The notes: generated from the letters alone by a model not told the origin. A DNA stretch of 64,000 nt from Onchocerca lupi (GCA_028564675.1 JAOVVO010000024.1:62001-126000); one strand, 5' to 3'; shown: positions 24,102 to 36,705, counted from the stretch's first letter. Numbers and translations: made by a program.

Positions 24102-25302
24102 GGATTAATTAATTTGCTATTCACTATCATCCTTAGTTGTGATAAATTCTCTTTTGGAATATGAATTCATTAGATGATTTAATCTGGCGAGCGTTATCGT
24201 TATCTTTTTGACCTATTTTTCTACTGGTTAATCTCCATAAAATCGATTCTTGTGCCAACTTTCTTATCCATTTATCTGCTATGATAAAATAAGCTTTTGG
24301 TTGGTATTTTTCTGGATTTGAAGTTGATTTTTATCGTTTTAATATGTTTGAATAGTTAATTGGTTTAAAGTAAGGTTGGTTCTTTTTCTTTTAAGAAGTT
24401 TGATGATATAATGCACAAATTTCTTGATACATCAATTAATATGCTTTAGTGACCGTTGATTTTCATAAAATATAAAACGACGAAGTAATTTCTCATTTCT
24501 TTTCTTTTTATTCAGATAATTATTACTATAATTAAGTATTGGTTTGTACTTTTCGTCTTAGGTATATCTTGGTAGTGTAAATAAAATTTGAAAAGATAAT
24601 CTCTTTTTGAAATGATGAATCATATGAGATGCAAACAGGAATAAAAATTGCAGAAAATTGACAGCAAGTAGAATGCGTAATCGTCCACATAATAAGCAAA
24701 ATTAAAGTTCGTATGCAAATAAAATATATTACTTCAGGAAGATAATTTGTCATTATGCGTTATGATTTCTGGATTCTCCCATTTAATTTATGATCCATAT
24801 TTATTTTATGGCTCTGGGACTAGTCTCCTAATTTCCAACTTTCATTATAATCTGTCGAAAGAGATATATCCCAGAAATTACCAAATATTGCTGCTCCGAA
24901 TGTCTATAAGTGATACTTCTTTTCTCGAAAATTTTAGTTCACTTCATCTTTTTTTCCTTTTTTTTTTTTTTTTCTTATCCTATTAATTGGCATAGAAAGG
25001 AGTTGGATCAAATCCAGATTCAGTCAATTTATTCAGTAATTAATTCAGTATTTGAAGGGGATTTTGCGGCGAAAATATGAGTGATCAAGTGAATGAATTG
25101 GGGCGGTTTGTGTAAAAGTTAAAAAATGATGGAATAACGGGCGGGTCATGGAGAAAAGAATATGATTGTCATGTAGAGAACAACTAATGATTGATGAATG
25201 GATCGTCCCTGTTTGCACATTTTCATCTTTCTGGAGAAGGAATAAAATGAAAGTGAAGAATGACCAGTATGGACATTCATTCACATCATACGTCACATAA
25301 AG
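24102..25302. other. Intergenic, no gene seen
   Basis: AT-rich 3' region of NPL4 and upstream region of the cysteine-rich gene. No coding exon, RNA gene or repeat structure was recognised. Confidence 0.6.
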
Positions 25303-28300
25303 ATGTATATTGACCGTCATTGGTTTTTGTTCTGGTATACTTTTGGAAACATCATCAACGCATTTACGTATGCCCTGATCGACTATTCATTGATATGTGA
25401 ACCAGGCTATCGAGTATCGAAAATACAACGATCTCCCAAATATAATGAGAAATTAGGCTCATTGTTAATACAGTGCGAACTTATTGAACCAAATCCACAA
25501 CTGGTATTTTTTGGAGCTTTTTCAGTTTTTTTTTTCTTTTTTTTTCCTTTTCATTCCAAAATGCTGCTAGAAAAGATCGATTACAAAACTGAGATATCGA
25601 AAAGTAATAGGAACTTGAACATAATTTTTATGTGAAAAATTTTCTGAAAGATCTTTTCCAGAGAATAATTCTGTCATTTATTAAGCACACATATCTAAGT
25701 TTGTATGGTTGGATTGGCCATCTGTAGATTTAAATTCTCGATTGTATTATGTTCATAATCTATATAAATAAAAATATAAATGTTCTCTGTTATGACCTAC
25801 GGAATTTCCCAACTTCTCCACCGACTGTATTTAAATTGTAATAAAACCTTGTATTCAACTAGGCCTTCTTTTTTATATAGACATACTTTTTTTCACGTTT
25901 CACGTCCACGACAACTAAAAGTAAGTGAGGGAGCAGAATTTTTTGACTCTGCCTTGCACTACGCCCTCATGAGCGGACTGAATCTTTTTGACCTCGCCCC
26001 GCACTGCACCTCCATGAGCGAACAGAATTTATTCACCATGCCTACTTTCTGCGCTAGCCGCGGCTACTTTCTGCAACGTTTCAAGTTCTTACTGATTGAT
26101 TCGAAATTCCCATACAACATTGCATTCGAATAGGAGCGTGTTTTTAAACGGATAAGGAGAATAATTTAAGCTTATTTGCTTTTTTTTGCTTTGTGAGGAA
26201 TGTCGACGTCATAATAGTGTATAATGAAATGTTTCGTTCAGGAAATTTATGAATTACCTTCCTTATTTCTAATATTAGGTCATTCCTTAGATTGCCTCTT
26301 TGTGGTAAATGTTCGTTGTTCATTTTGACACAACGTTTCTAATCTGACTTTATGACAAAATTACTTTCAAATGAGTTCAGCGATATAATATGAGCTGAAA
26401 TACCCGATGCCGATGTCGATAAGGATTTGCATGAAGTTAATTTTCATGAAGTTGCGACGAAAAATATGATACACAAACTTTGCAGTACAGGCAGTCATAT
26501 ACAAGTCTGTCGACACTATTTTTGAATTCACTCAATCTGCCAAGGATACCACCCACGTGTGCAATTGAAAATCGAAATGACAATTATCATGTTGCGAAAT
26601 ATCAACCAACCAAAACTTTGCAACTGCAGCAGCTTGCAGTAAAAAAAATTAATGAGCAACATCGTACAAGCAGCAGTCTTGAAGGAATTTTCAAAAGTGA
26701 AGATGTCCTCATTCCTCGCATGCAATGATTCCAACGGATATGCCACTTCAATTTAAGAGATTATAAATCCCAATTCGATTGGCGTTTGCAATCATCAACA
26801 AAACTCAAATCTTTGAAACTGTGTAATTTAGATCTAGAGACGGATTGTTTCTCATTATGGACAATTATATGTTGCGTATTCTAGATCGGCAAACCAGGCA
26901 ATCTCTTATCTACACAGACAACGGAACAACAAATATTGTATGCCCACAAGCACTTGATATTAATTTTTCCCAACATTAGAAATCAAATTTCGAAATTTTC
27001 GAAAACTCAGGTTCGACAACAATTCGGGTTCAACAAACAGTTCACTTCGGAATTTCTAGATTGTTTAACAACGAAACAGATCGGCGTAACAGCAGTAAAT
27101 CGACAATCAAGGAATTCTATTCTTCTCTACAAATGCCAAAGGAAAAAATAATCCAGTGATTAATTTGCTTGGATATTCTCAAATAATTTCGAGGATAATT
27201 CGGGTGCAATCGATCTGTTGTCGAGTGTTGCTTTAATTCATTCAAATAATGCCTCGAAGAAAATCAAGTTTAGGTCGCCATACTCGCGCAGAACGAAAGT
27301 ATTGCGATTATTAATCGCAAATCAGACTGAGGAAGAACGAGCATCAGCGAACGAACGAACAATTCAAAAAATGCGAAAGGGGTGACATGCAGTCAGACTT
27401 GGGGATGCATGGTTGCGAGCACATGATCGTGTTCTGCAGCTTCAAGTCTGCTTTGTTCTGAACAGATGAAAAGCTGAGAGTGGCTGAAAATCGTCAACAA
27501 GAAACAGGGGCTCAGCATCAAACAGGATTCCGTGTTCGGCAATCACGCGATTACAATCGCTTTGCACTCCGAGCCCTGATGATTATAGTTTGAATCCGCA
27601 TGTTCTCATCGGCACTATGACTGAAGTGTGTCCTTATTGCAAGCCCTGAGATTTAATGGAGAAACCAAAAGGATGTGTTGCCCCGCTGGAAAAGTTAAAC
27701 TCTTTCAACTTGGAGAACAGCCAGAGCCGTAGAAATTTTGCCTGCGGATATACTGCGATTCAAAGTATTTCCTATCTGTTATCAGGAAATACAACTCCTG
27801 AACTCCTGCTTCCAAATGACGTTGTTTGGCGTGGAAATCATAACACAATTCAGGCTTTCAAAGTGAAAGGACAGATTTTTCACAGAGCTGGTTGTCTGGT
27901 TCCGTTGCCAGATGGTCAATATAAATTCAATAATCCGACAATCCAGTTGAATAGTATTCTTCTCTATCAACGACAAAGGAAAGAATAATTCAGTGATCAG
28001 TTTGCCTGGATATTTTCTCATAATTGTTTGTTACTCTTCGTCAGTCAATAAAACTTTTCTCAACATGATTCATCTCTGTCAAACGAGACAAAAGAAACTT
28101 CACACTAATTGCTTACTTTGCCTAATCACAATAGCAAGAATTAGTTTCCAATCCAATCAAACTACAAATCAAATTACGAAATATTAATTTTTTCCTGCAA
28201 CACTAGAAACATGCGCTTTTTCTTTCTTTTTTTTCCACTTAACCAGACTAAGCTACAGCAACGAGTGCGTAAAAAAAGAATATAAAAACATGCACGTATT

Positions 28301-30217
28301 CGAATGCAACATTGTGTAAAAAGTTCAAAGCAATAGGTAAGAATTTTTGGATATCTAAGATTTTGAATTAATATAGATAAGGCGTGTGTTTAAGAACTTT
28401 CGAAGATTTAAGATCATCATAATAACAAAGTTTGAACGAACGAACATTGACACTTTTATTTATGTAGACTAGCTGGAGCCGGACACGCAAAAAAACTAGC
28501 TGGATCGGCCACACTCCGTGTGGCTAGTCCAGCTAGTCCATTAATAAATGGGGAGAGACCAGATAGGATGATTAGCATATACTTATTGGATCTTTCAAAC
28601 CTTTCACATAAAATTACTAGCATCTTCATAATATTATATGGCATTCTGATAGGATTTTAAACTTTCAAAATTAAATTTTTATATTTGCAAAAAATGGGAA
28701 ATCAAATAAACCTCTTTTCTTGCCAAATTTTATTTTCCTTTAACAATACATTTAAGGTTAAATGCACTCCATTACGAAGTTTACCTCAGTGCTCTGGTAT
28801 AGCAGAAGGTTGTTTCGGACAAACGTGGCTTTCAGGTTTCAATCTTTATGTTATTGAAAATTCTACAAAAGTTACGCTGTAAGTTGTCATTTCATTTCAT
28901 CAAATATATGCAGAATCAAGGTTTAATTCTTAGGAACAAAATGCTAGGATATGATTAAATAAGCATTACTGCATCTTGGATGGATTTCCTTCTCTTCTAA
29001 TTTAGTCAAAATGTTTAACTGTTAAGAAAAGATATCGAAACTTTGTTAGATGTTCGTTTTACAAAAAGTGATAAACGAATAATAAATCTCACAAAGTGAG
29101 ATCAAAAATTTCTGGTGTACTTTCAGTAGCTTTTACATTCTTATTATAACTTCTAAGACATTTTTTTGAAAGTCTTTCTGCTATTCAAATAAATCTCTTG
29201 TTTTGGAATAAGCTCAGACATCCTGCACTTCCATGTCTCCCATTCTAACAATGGAATTGAGAGAATCGTTTCAATTTTTCTACAATATCTCAAATATTTA
29301 GCAGTTTTTCATTTTTTTTTTTCAATTCCTATTCATCCCATCATTTATAGTAGTAATTCAAGCTAAAAGGATGTTTGTTCAGCCATAAAATTCATTTTAA
29401 TGTCAGTTTTTCAGATGGGATCCTGTATGTTGTACATCACAGAACATAATCATCGATGAGAATGCTTGCATAAATGATCGTCTTAACCAACCAAATAAAA
29501 ATTTTGAACATGAAATAGCTAACGATTTGGCCTATAGAGGATTGCAGTGCTGGCATCAGTACAATACTAACAATACTTTGTTCGATCTGATCTGGAAAAT
29601 GGAAATTTGTCCGTTCAGTTCATCCGTGCTAAAGTTACATAGACTGCAAGGTTCACACATCCCACTGATTTTGCAATTATTAGAACATTGATGTGTAATT
29701 GAACTTCATTTAATTGGAACGTATTTTGCTTCAATTTTCCCTTCCCATAAATTCGACATGAACATCTTGTATTAATGCAACACGACCGTGACCGAAATCA
29801 TGGAAGTCATTATATCTGGCTATATTTGTCGAAGTTCGAATAGTTCGGTGATAAATAAGCAATGAGATATAAAAATTCCAAAAGACTAAATTATTTGATA
29901 GTTGAAACACAACTGCGAGTATTCCGATATAATCAGATGACTCATAGATTCATTTAAGCATGGCTCTCACTAAACTAAAGATATTTGCATGAAACTAAAG
30001 ATATGCTATAAACAAATACCGGAAAAGTATCAATTGCCATCCGAATCTACAAATCAAAACAGTATGAAGCAAAACTTTATTTTCAGATTGTCCGGAATGT
30101 GAGTGTGATTGTGGTAAATCGCAATGCCCTGATACCAATTATCCGTCCAAATTGGTTCACAAACATCCTGAAAACCGATCATGTCAGTGTCGATGCGACT
30201 GTATTACTCTCTGCTAA
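25303..30217 (+). CDS. Cysteine-rich, probably secreted protein (229 aa), unrecognised
   Basis: Four exons fit in phase: 25303-25503, 28757-28878, 29415-29650 and 30087-30217. The N-terminus (HWFLFWYTFGNIINAFTYA) is a likely signal peptide or anchor. The chain then carries about 19 cysteines in spaced groups: ICEPGYR, IQCELIEPNP, VKCTPLRSLPQC, GIAEGC, DPVCC, GLQCW, EICPF and a dense tail DCPECECDCGKSQC plus SCQCRCDCITLC. No iron-sulfur, EGF or ShK pattern fits cleanly. The first intron (3.25 kb) contains the Helitron remnants; joining across it keeps the frame and gives a continuous cysteine-rich sequence, the main reason to link exon 1 to the rest. If that link is wrong, the downstream exons start near ATG 28694. 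No family is known to me. Confidence 0.6.
25936..26070 (+). repeat. About 45-bp direct repeat, three diverged units
   Basis: Units start GAATTTTTTGAC (25936), GAATCTTTTTGAC (25980) and GAATTTATTCAC (26025) and share GCACT and ATGAGCG in the first two. The frame 25780-26130 stays open through them and would encode three related 15-residue units, but this lies at the 5' end of the Helitron remnant and is unlikely to be a gene. Confidence 0.6.
26480..27190 (+). pseudogene. Helitron helicase C-terminal remnant
   Basis: Motifs of the Pif1-type helicase domain (motif V/VI region) are readable but interrupted. An open stretch 26480-26728 ends EGIFKSEDVLIPRM. After a frame break come IPTDMPLQFKRL and PIRLAFA at about 26725-26810, a decayed segment, then IYTDNGTTNIVCPQAL at about 26910-26955. 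The conserved GQ(S/T)L part of motif VI is lost. A tail at 27113-27190 recurs at 27950-28025. Confidence 0.8.
27249..28025 (+). pseudogene. Helitron Rep N-terminal remnant (Helitron_like_N)
   Basis: ATG at 27249 begins PRRKSSLGRHTRAERK, typical of the start of Helitron proteins, then shifts frame (LLIANQTEEERASANER). Further on come VCPYC, a stop, EKPKGCVAPLEKL and the conserved block AFKVKGQIFHRAGCLVPLPD before YKF. The ending NSILLYQRQRKE repeats the end of the upstream helicase remnant. This suggests an internally deleted copy in which the N-terminal domain was joined directly to the C-terminal tail. Confidence 0.8.
28495..28537. repeat. Two-tier palindrome, candidate Helitron 3' end
   Basis: The outer arms ACTAGCTGGA and TCCAGCTAGT are perfect 10-bp complements. 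Inside, after a 3-base mismatch, GCCACAC and GTGTGGC pair around a TCC loop. The inner hairpin is followed 8 bases later by CTAG and then T, the usual Helitron 3' layout. An extra copy of the outer arm (ACTAGCTGGA) starts at about 28468. Confidence 0.85.
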
Positions 30218-31123
30218 AAAATGGGTTTTAGAGCACAAGTCACTTTGTGGGTGATATAAAGAGAAACTTGGGAAAAAAAGATGCCCAGTTTTTGTGAATG
30301 ATCCCTTAGTCCCAAGAACTTTTGAGAATTTCAGCTTTTCATCTCCTAAATTGTACTGCCCGTTCTTCACAAATTTTACAGATTATCTGTTTAACTCAAA
30401 CATGTTTTGTGTTTCATTTCTATTCTTTTTTTCTGGATTTTAACCAAAATATGTAAGCGCAAATCACAAAACATTCTTTAGAAAAAATAAAATAAAATAA
30501 AAAAACGAAATAACAAGCAGAATATCGCTCTCTATACTTTAAACAGATAAAATGAGAGAAAAATCTTTCTCCAGAACTGAATAAGAAATCTAAATTTTTT
30601 AAAAAGGAAAGAAATTTTACTGCTTTCCTTCTTCCTCTCTCTCTCTGTTTAACACAGTTTTTATAGAATTATTCATTGAAAATATTCAAGAAACTTTACT
30701 TTTTTCCTCAAGAAAATTACTGGTCACATAATTAAGAATAAAAATAAATGAGGTGACACATAAAAGCCTATTTTAATCAAAGAATATACTAAGCCGGAAA
30801 TTGTGGTGAAAAAGAAAGAATGTTAATTTAAATAGAAATTTTTGTCACTATGAACAGAAACCATAGTCTCAATTTGAAGAAATATTCCAATTTATTCAAG
30901 GAGTTGAGATTATGTTTTTTACGGATTTCATTCATCTCCTTTCTAACATAAGAAGAACATATTGGGAAGTGATAGCCTTATAAAAACACTATTTCGAAAT
31001 TCGTTTAGTATTTTAAACATAAAAGAAATGTTATAAGTTGAAAGTTGAACACTCTGCTTGAATAAATAATTCGATTGAACACAAAGCAAATCGAATGAGA
31101 TCTGCCAGGATGTGAATTTCATT
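30218..31123. other. Convergent intergenic region
   Basis: Lies between the 3' ends of the cysteine-rich gene (+) and the TDP-43 gene (-). It has poly-A/T and CT tracts only; no coding exon was recognised. Confidence 0.65.
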
Positions 31124-34100
31124 TTACCATTTCCCATTGGAATTGGTAGCAGAAGATGTGCCACTGCCACCATTACCGCTATTATTGCTCAAAGTACTCC
31201 AGAAAGCTTGCCATGCGGCATCCATCATATCCGGATTCACATTCATTTTATTCAAATTCAGAGCATCCAATCCAGATGCCAATGCCTGGCTTGTACCTGA
31301 ACGTGCTGGTGTAGAATAGCGAGGAGAATTGGAGTAACCAGGTGAAAAACGATTCGACGCCCGCGTATCCGACGAACGATAGGTACTAGCACGCCAATTA
31401 TCCACTGAACGAGATACCATAGGATCGTATGGATAAGATGTCTGGAACAATTAATACTATGTAAAATGGCATAAATTTACTGTCGCAGTTTCATTTCGAC
31501 AACAAAGCATTCACTAACGTAATCGGGACTTTTGAAGCTAACAGTTTCCGGAGAATAGCCGTATTTGTCAGAAAATCTGCGCGAATGGCGTCCTTGACTT
31601 GGTAATCCATATGGAGCACTTTGACCGTATCGTGGAGAAAAATCTGATTCACGCGGTGCCGCTGCACTTACAGCTACTGATGAGCCATCAATGATGAAAT
31701 CTCCCTGTCTTCAAATTTGAAAAATAAAAAAATTTCCTAAGTATAGCTGCTGATTTTCAAAACTGTCCAATAATTAAATAAGGAACTAATTATTAACAAA
31801 TTTTGATAAGCAAAACGTTGGTATACATATTATCTTTGGCTTGATTTTATTTCCTTATAAATAAATACTTTATAGTATTAACACAACACAGTAGATTGAT
31901 AAATGAACGGAATTAAGCATTCCACACTATACACTTTTTTTTTTTTAAACGTCTATTGCCATTATTGATGATTTTAAACTATCTAAATAAAAATAATTTT
32001 CAAGATTAAGTCAAAATGTTAAACGCAATGAAAATAAAAAGACTATTACTATACTTGTGTAAATTTACCTCATTAGTTCTTTGGCGACGGCAGCACTCGA
32101 AAAATTAACAAATGCAAATGATCGGAATGGACGTGGAATGAAAACATCCGTTACCTTTAAAAAAATTAAACATTAAACGACATTTCCCAAAGTCTGCCGA
32201 GGTATGTAAGATAGAATAAAGCGAAAAAAAACTGGAGAGTACTTCTAATATTTTTTTACCGGAAATGCGAAAGTTTTCCAAAAAGTAACTTACAAAAGCA
32301 TTTGGGTCAATTTTAGCAGCCTCTCCATTGAAAAATTTTCGAAGTGTATCAACAGTGGTCTTTTCCTGTACGCGACCCACAAATATGCGAGTTACTACTG
32401 GCGACCCTGTATCTCCCTGTAATTTCAGTTTTTGTTCAAATTATAAATTCGTCATAGAAATCAATTTTGTATATAATGTTTAAATTTCTGATCAATCATG
32501 AAGGCAAAATGTGAGTAGAGTCAACAGCTTTTTTTGAAAACTGATTTTCTACCACCATTCCAGCTAGAGTAATACTGATAGATCCGACAATAAAATGAAA
32601 CTATTTTTCAGACAGTAAGAGAATTATCCATATTAAGTAAGCATGCAAATGTACTGATTTTAAAATAATTCTATGGACAAAAAACTTCTTGAATAAACTA
32701 CAATATTTATATTTCAATGATATAAAATACACCTAAAAAACTTTAAACTAGAAAGCATTACCTTCGAGAGTGGAATTCTCACTTGACATCGGCGTCCATC
32801 AATCTCATGAGTCTGCTGTGTAAGAATGCGCTGCTGTGCATCAAAATCAGCCATTCGTACAAATCCGAAACCTTTCGATGCGCCGCTGGGGTCAGTTTTC
32901 AACTAGAAGATTTACTGTTAAATTTAATGCTTCCTAAAATTTATAAAATTTTAAGAAAAATGAAAAAAAAAACAAATCCTGTGAAATTCGAAAAGCAAAC
33001 TCAACCAACTCGCAAATCTCAAAGAAACTAGGAAATGTACACAATCAATCGTTTTTTACACAAATTCAAGATAATTAACATCATTACGCAATTCAAAAAT
33101 TAATATCAAACTCATAACATGTATGGAATGCTGATGAAAAGCAGAAAAAGAAGGAAAAAATTCCAAGGCAAGAATGCATTTCTTGTTAAAAGTAGCATTA
33201 GCTTACATCAAAAAGGACGACTTCGCCGAAATTTTCGAAATATGCCTTGCATGTTTCGGCAGATGTTTTGAATGGCAATCCGAGGACAATCAAATCAATA
33301 CACGCTTTCTCGCCACTCGGATCCTCGATACGCTTTTGCTTAGCGGTAAACTGTCCCCCGCGTCCCCCTTGCGAATCTTCGGAATCGCCCTCTTGCTCAC
33401 ACTCATCCATCATCTTCTTGCGCTTCGTGTTCTGATCACCTGCACACCACGCACTGATTGTTTAGACGATGAAACGATAACACACTCACCTCTCTTCCTC
33501 CCCCATATATAGAACTTTTCAATCCAATATATTTGCTCTTCATATTAAAATTTTCATTTTTTAATGTTTTCTATAATGAGAACTTACTATATGTGCAAAT
33601 TACAACCATACAATCATGTTTCACAATATACTTAAAATAAGAATTTCCGTACATTTCACTGTCCTATAACTCATTTCTCTGCATGTGTTCAACTCGTTCT
33701 TAGTTAAATACTCCTTCCTTTATCACAGTTCCTACAGAACTAAATTGAAGATCTGAATTGATAGATCTTCCATCACTAAGTTTAAAATAATTCCTCAACA
33801 TCATATTGCAATTTACAAGTGCAATTTCTGCATGTCAGTTATTACACTATATTAGGCATTATCAGGCAAACACTCTATATTTAAAGATCATCACTCATAA
33901 TGCTTGGACAATTTCAGTTTCACTTCCAAAATCACGAACTGATATCAAACCACAGCATTTTAATCTAGCAATACATAATCACTTTTATCATTTCACATAT
34001 ATCTTTTGATAAATAAAGAGCATCAGCATTCATTAATATCCACTTGATTTCTTTTGTTTCAATAAAACTACCGATTTCGCTGACATCATATCACCAAAAA

Positions 34101-35080
34101 TTTTTGAAAAACAGATTTTACAAATACACTATAACACTAAATACTTACCTGACCCACGATGAGGATAGATGACAATGAATGTCTTATTTTTCCAACCATC
34201 TGGAGGTGCAAGAAAACGCGTTCCTTGTGGATCCATCCTATACAAGAACACAAATAAGAAATCATTAAAGATTAGGGAATTTATAACGTGAGGCAAAACA
34301 AGTAATTCTAGCTGATCTTTACTTGACAACTATAGCGCTTCATATTTTCCAAGCATTAATTGAAGAAATTCTTAAATTATTCAGTTGAATTGTATACTTT
34401 CATACTAAAATAGTAGTACGGAATAGTAAACTCTATATAAATCAACTATTACGGATAATTGAGGTTTTGAAGTGTTATCAGTAAATTAAATATCATGTTC
34501 CAGAAGACGTAAAATTTTTCCTTGGTCTACAATGACTCATATAGTGAATAAACTATCGTCAAAATAAAGATGAAATATTCCGCAAAAATTTGTCAAATAA
34601 AAGATAAACTTACAACAAAGCTCGACTTGCTCCTGTGGTAGAATTTTTATATTTTAATCCATGGGCACCGGGAAATGCATGAACCAAAGTGTTTAAACTC
34701 AGCGAACAATCTTCCGGCAGTAAAGGGAGCTCTAAGCGTTCGCTGTCCTCTGTTTCTGATACGATCACATATTCCACAGATTCACTGCTTTCCTCCTTCA
34801 ATTAAAATAAAACATATTTGAAAAATTGGCAATATTCAGAAAACTTTCCTTCACAAATCTGTGCAAGGTCAATAAATATGCCACTATTACGTTATATATA
34901 AAATATTAAGACAGACCAAAGTTGGGAAAATTAAAAATAGCTTACACTTAGTAACCAAGTATCTTAACCGAAATGTAGAAATGTTTTATACGCGATGAAT
35001 CACTGCATATATATTCACCTTGCAATAACAATCGAAAATGCATGTAGAAAGAATGAAAATTTTCTATAATGTCCATAAGA

Positions 35081-35118
<38 letters not shown>

Positions 35119-35260
35119 GACAATTCTAGAGATGAATGAAAAGAATTTCGTCAAGTCAGAGAATAAATAAAAAAGTCAAGCTTACCACAGTTGTATTGCT
35201 ATTTTTCGCCTCATTTATTCCTTCATTTGTACAATTGATAGATGTCATTTCAGACGCCAT
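31124..35260 (-). CDS. tdp-1: TDP-43 (TARDBP) homologue, RNA-binding protein
   Basis: Nine exons on the minus strand: 35260-35186, 34795-34614, 34237-34149, 33439-33207, 32902-32762, 32416-32294, 32154-32069, 31708-31519 and 31441-31124; 478 residues with consistent phases. Order: N-terminal oligomerisation fold (EYVIVSETEDSERLELPLLP, with FPGAHGLKYKN); a basic NLS (NTKRKK); RRM1 with LIVLGLPF and KGFGFVRM; RRM2 with RIFVGRVQEKTT, VTDVFIPRPFRSFAFVNF; then a Ser/Arg/Tyr-rich tail. TDP-43 binds UG-rich RNA and controls splicing and RNA stability in the nucleus. The tail is not glycine-rich but keeps VNPDMMDAAWQAFWSTL, much like the conserved helix of vertebrate TDP-43, and ends GKW. The start is set by the first ATG after an acceptor at 35286. 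Confidence 0.96.
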
Positions 35261-35286
35261 GATACTAATCACTTCTCAAGAAGATC
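35261..35286 (-). promoter_or_regulatory. TDP-43 leader with trans-splice acceptor
   Basis: On the minus strand TTTTTTCCAG ends at 35287, 26 bases before the ATG, with no coding exon upstream. This suggests spliced-leader addition or a 5' UTR intron. Confidence 0.45.
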
Positions 35287-36705
35287 CTGGAAAAAATAAA
35301 ATGTATAACATAGAACCACTGGTATAAAGTATTTATACAGTGAGAGTATAGCGAAATATCAATGAATACCACAGTTGGATCATAATACGCTAATACAGTC
35401 TACAAAAGAATGAATGTGAACCATGAACGGATTAATATCAACAAAACTATCAGTTTGCCCAATTTGATCTTACTAACACGAGCTTATCAAGCCATCCCGT
35501 ACTGAACCGCATTGCATCATATCATCTCTCCCAAAGATCGACCGCAGTCCCCATCCATTTTATCACTCCCAAGTTGAACTGCAAAATCATAACAGGCCCC
35601 AAATGATAATGTTGACTTCATGCGTTTCGTTGAGCAACGATGACCAAATCACACCACAGCATTCAATTACTTAAAAATCGGGATAGTCCAGAAGACTTCC
35701 AGCATATAAACGAAGTCAAGTGTGGCATCATTAGGTGTTGTTTTCATTTCAGAAAAATGAAGACAATTCTCCTAGAACTAAAAGCTTCTCTTGCAATAAT
35801 ATAACGTAGTATCACATTTCTACCTTAATGGAGAATCATGAGTCAATAAAGTCTGTACATCAAGTAAAGCAATGCTAAAGGATAAAGCGTATATTGAGTT
35901 AAATAAAAACTATGCTTCAACGCCACATGAGATTTGAATACCTCCCTGCATTTTTGTTTTTCTCCAAATGAAAAAAAAAGGCTGCATTTTAAAAAAAAGA
36001 AGAACTGCATTTTTATTTTTCTCCAAATGAAAAAAAAAATGTGCAAGCAACATAACTACTAACAATTTACCTCCCATAATATCTCGAAGAATGGCTATTA
36101 TTCTATTCGAACAAAATAAATTAACCCATGTACTTCACAAAGAACATATCGATTAAACCTAGTAATTAGATAACGACCCATACAACCCAAGGAAATGAAA
36201 CAAGGCAACACTATTATTTTCATCGCGACAATTCAATCAAAGTTACACATCGTGATTTGATGTTTCGGAGGTACGAGGCAGGAAGTCGTTCTCAAAAGTT
36301 TCGCAGTGCGGATTATTTCAAGGTATTGGTGGAGGAGAAGTGTTATTGTCGCACGTCTCTTCTCTCATTCTAAGTTGGGGCACTTGAATTAGTGAGAAGA
36401 ATCAAAATCTCTACGTTTAAATAAATGTGGAACAAATTTTAGAGAAAATTCATTGAACACTTTACTGCATAAACACGTTCTCCTAGAATAACCACCAGTT
36501 CAGTCGATTCTTGCATGTGTTTCTTCACTTAAATTAAGTAAATATTGTCAGTGGTGGATGCTTTAAATGCACAAACATGTTTCAAAGAAATGCCTAGTTA
36601 AAAGAATACCCATTTCAAGAATGTTGGAATTGCCTATGTGTTCTACAAATTATCAGTTATTTTATCAAAGAAACCAATTTCAAAGAAGTGAAATTTCAGG
36701 AAAAA
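35287..36705. other. Divergent promoter region between TDP-43 and CDK11
   Basis: 1.4 kb shared by two head-to-head genes. An acceptor AAATTTCAG ends at 36699, just before the CDK11 ATG at 36706 (leader of 6 bases), typical of trans-splicing. A 32-base-spaced repeat at about 35949-36040 (TGCATTTTTnTTTTTCTCCAAATG-like, twice) is the only structure seen. Confidence 0.5.

Larger units (their letters stand above)
25759..28537 (+). mobile_element. Helitron remnants (helicase C-terminus, Rep N-terminus, 3' hairpin)
   Basis: A TCTATATAAATAAAA start at 25759, preceded by A, resembles Helitron 5' ends. Degenerate Rep/helicase coding follows on the plus strand: helicase C-terminal blocks at about 26520-26970 (NSLNLPRIPP, EGIFKSEDVLIPRM, IPTDMPLQFKRL and PIRLAFAIINKTQ), then a second, N-terminal set at about 27250-27930. 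At the right end, a hairpin followed by CTAG and T (28508-28537) has the expected form of a Helitron 3' terminus. The parts are in the wrong order for one element (C-terminus before N-terminus), so at least two copies or a rearrangement are involved. Several stops and frame changes make all coding dead. Confidence 0.75.

Noticed and set aside
28456..28644. 62-codon minus-strand frame over the palindrome
   Set aside because: Open only because of the hairpin sequence; no splice or start context, and it lies at the Helitron end.
33174..33512. 112-codon plus-strand open frame
   Set aside because: Antisense shadow of the TDP-43 exon 33207-33439.
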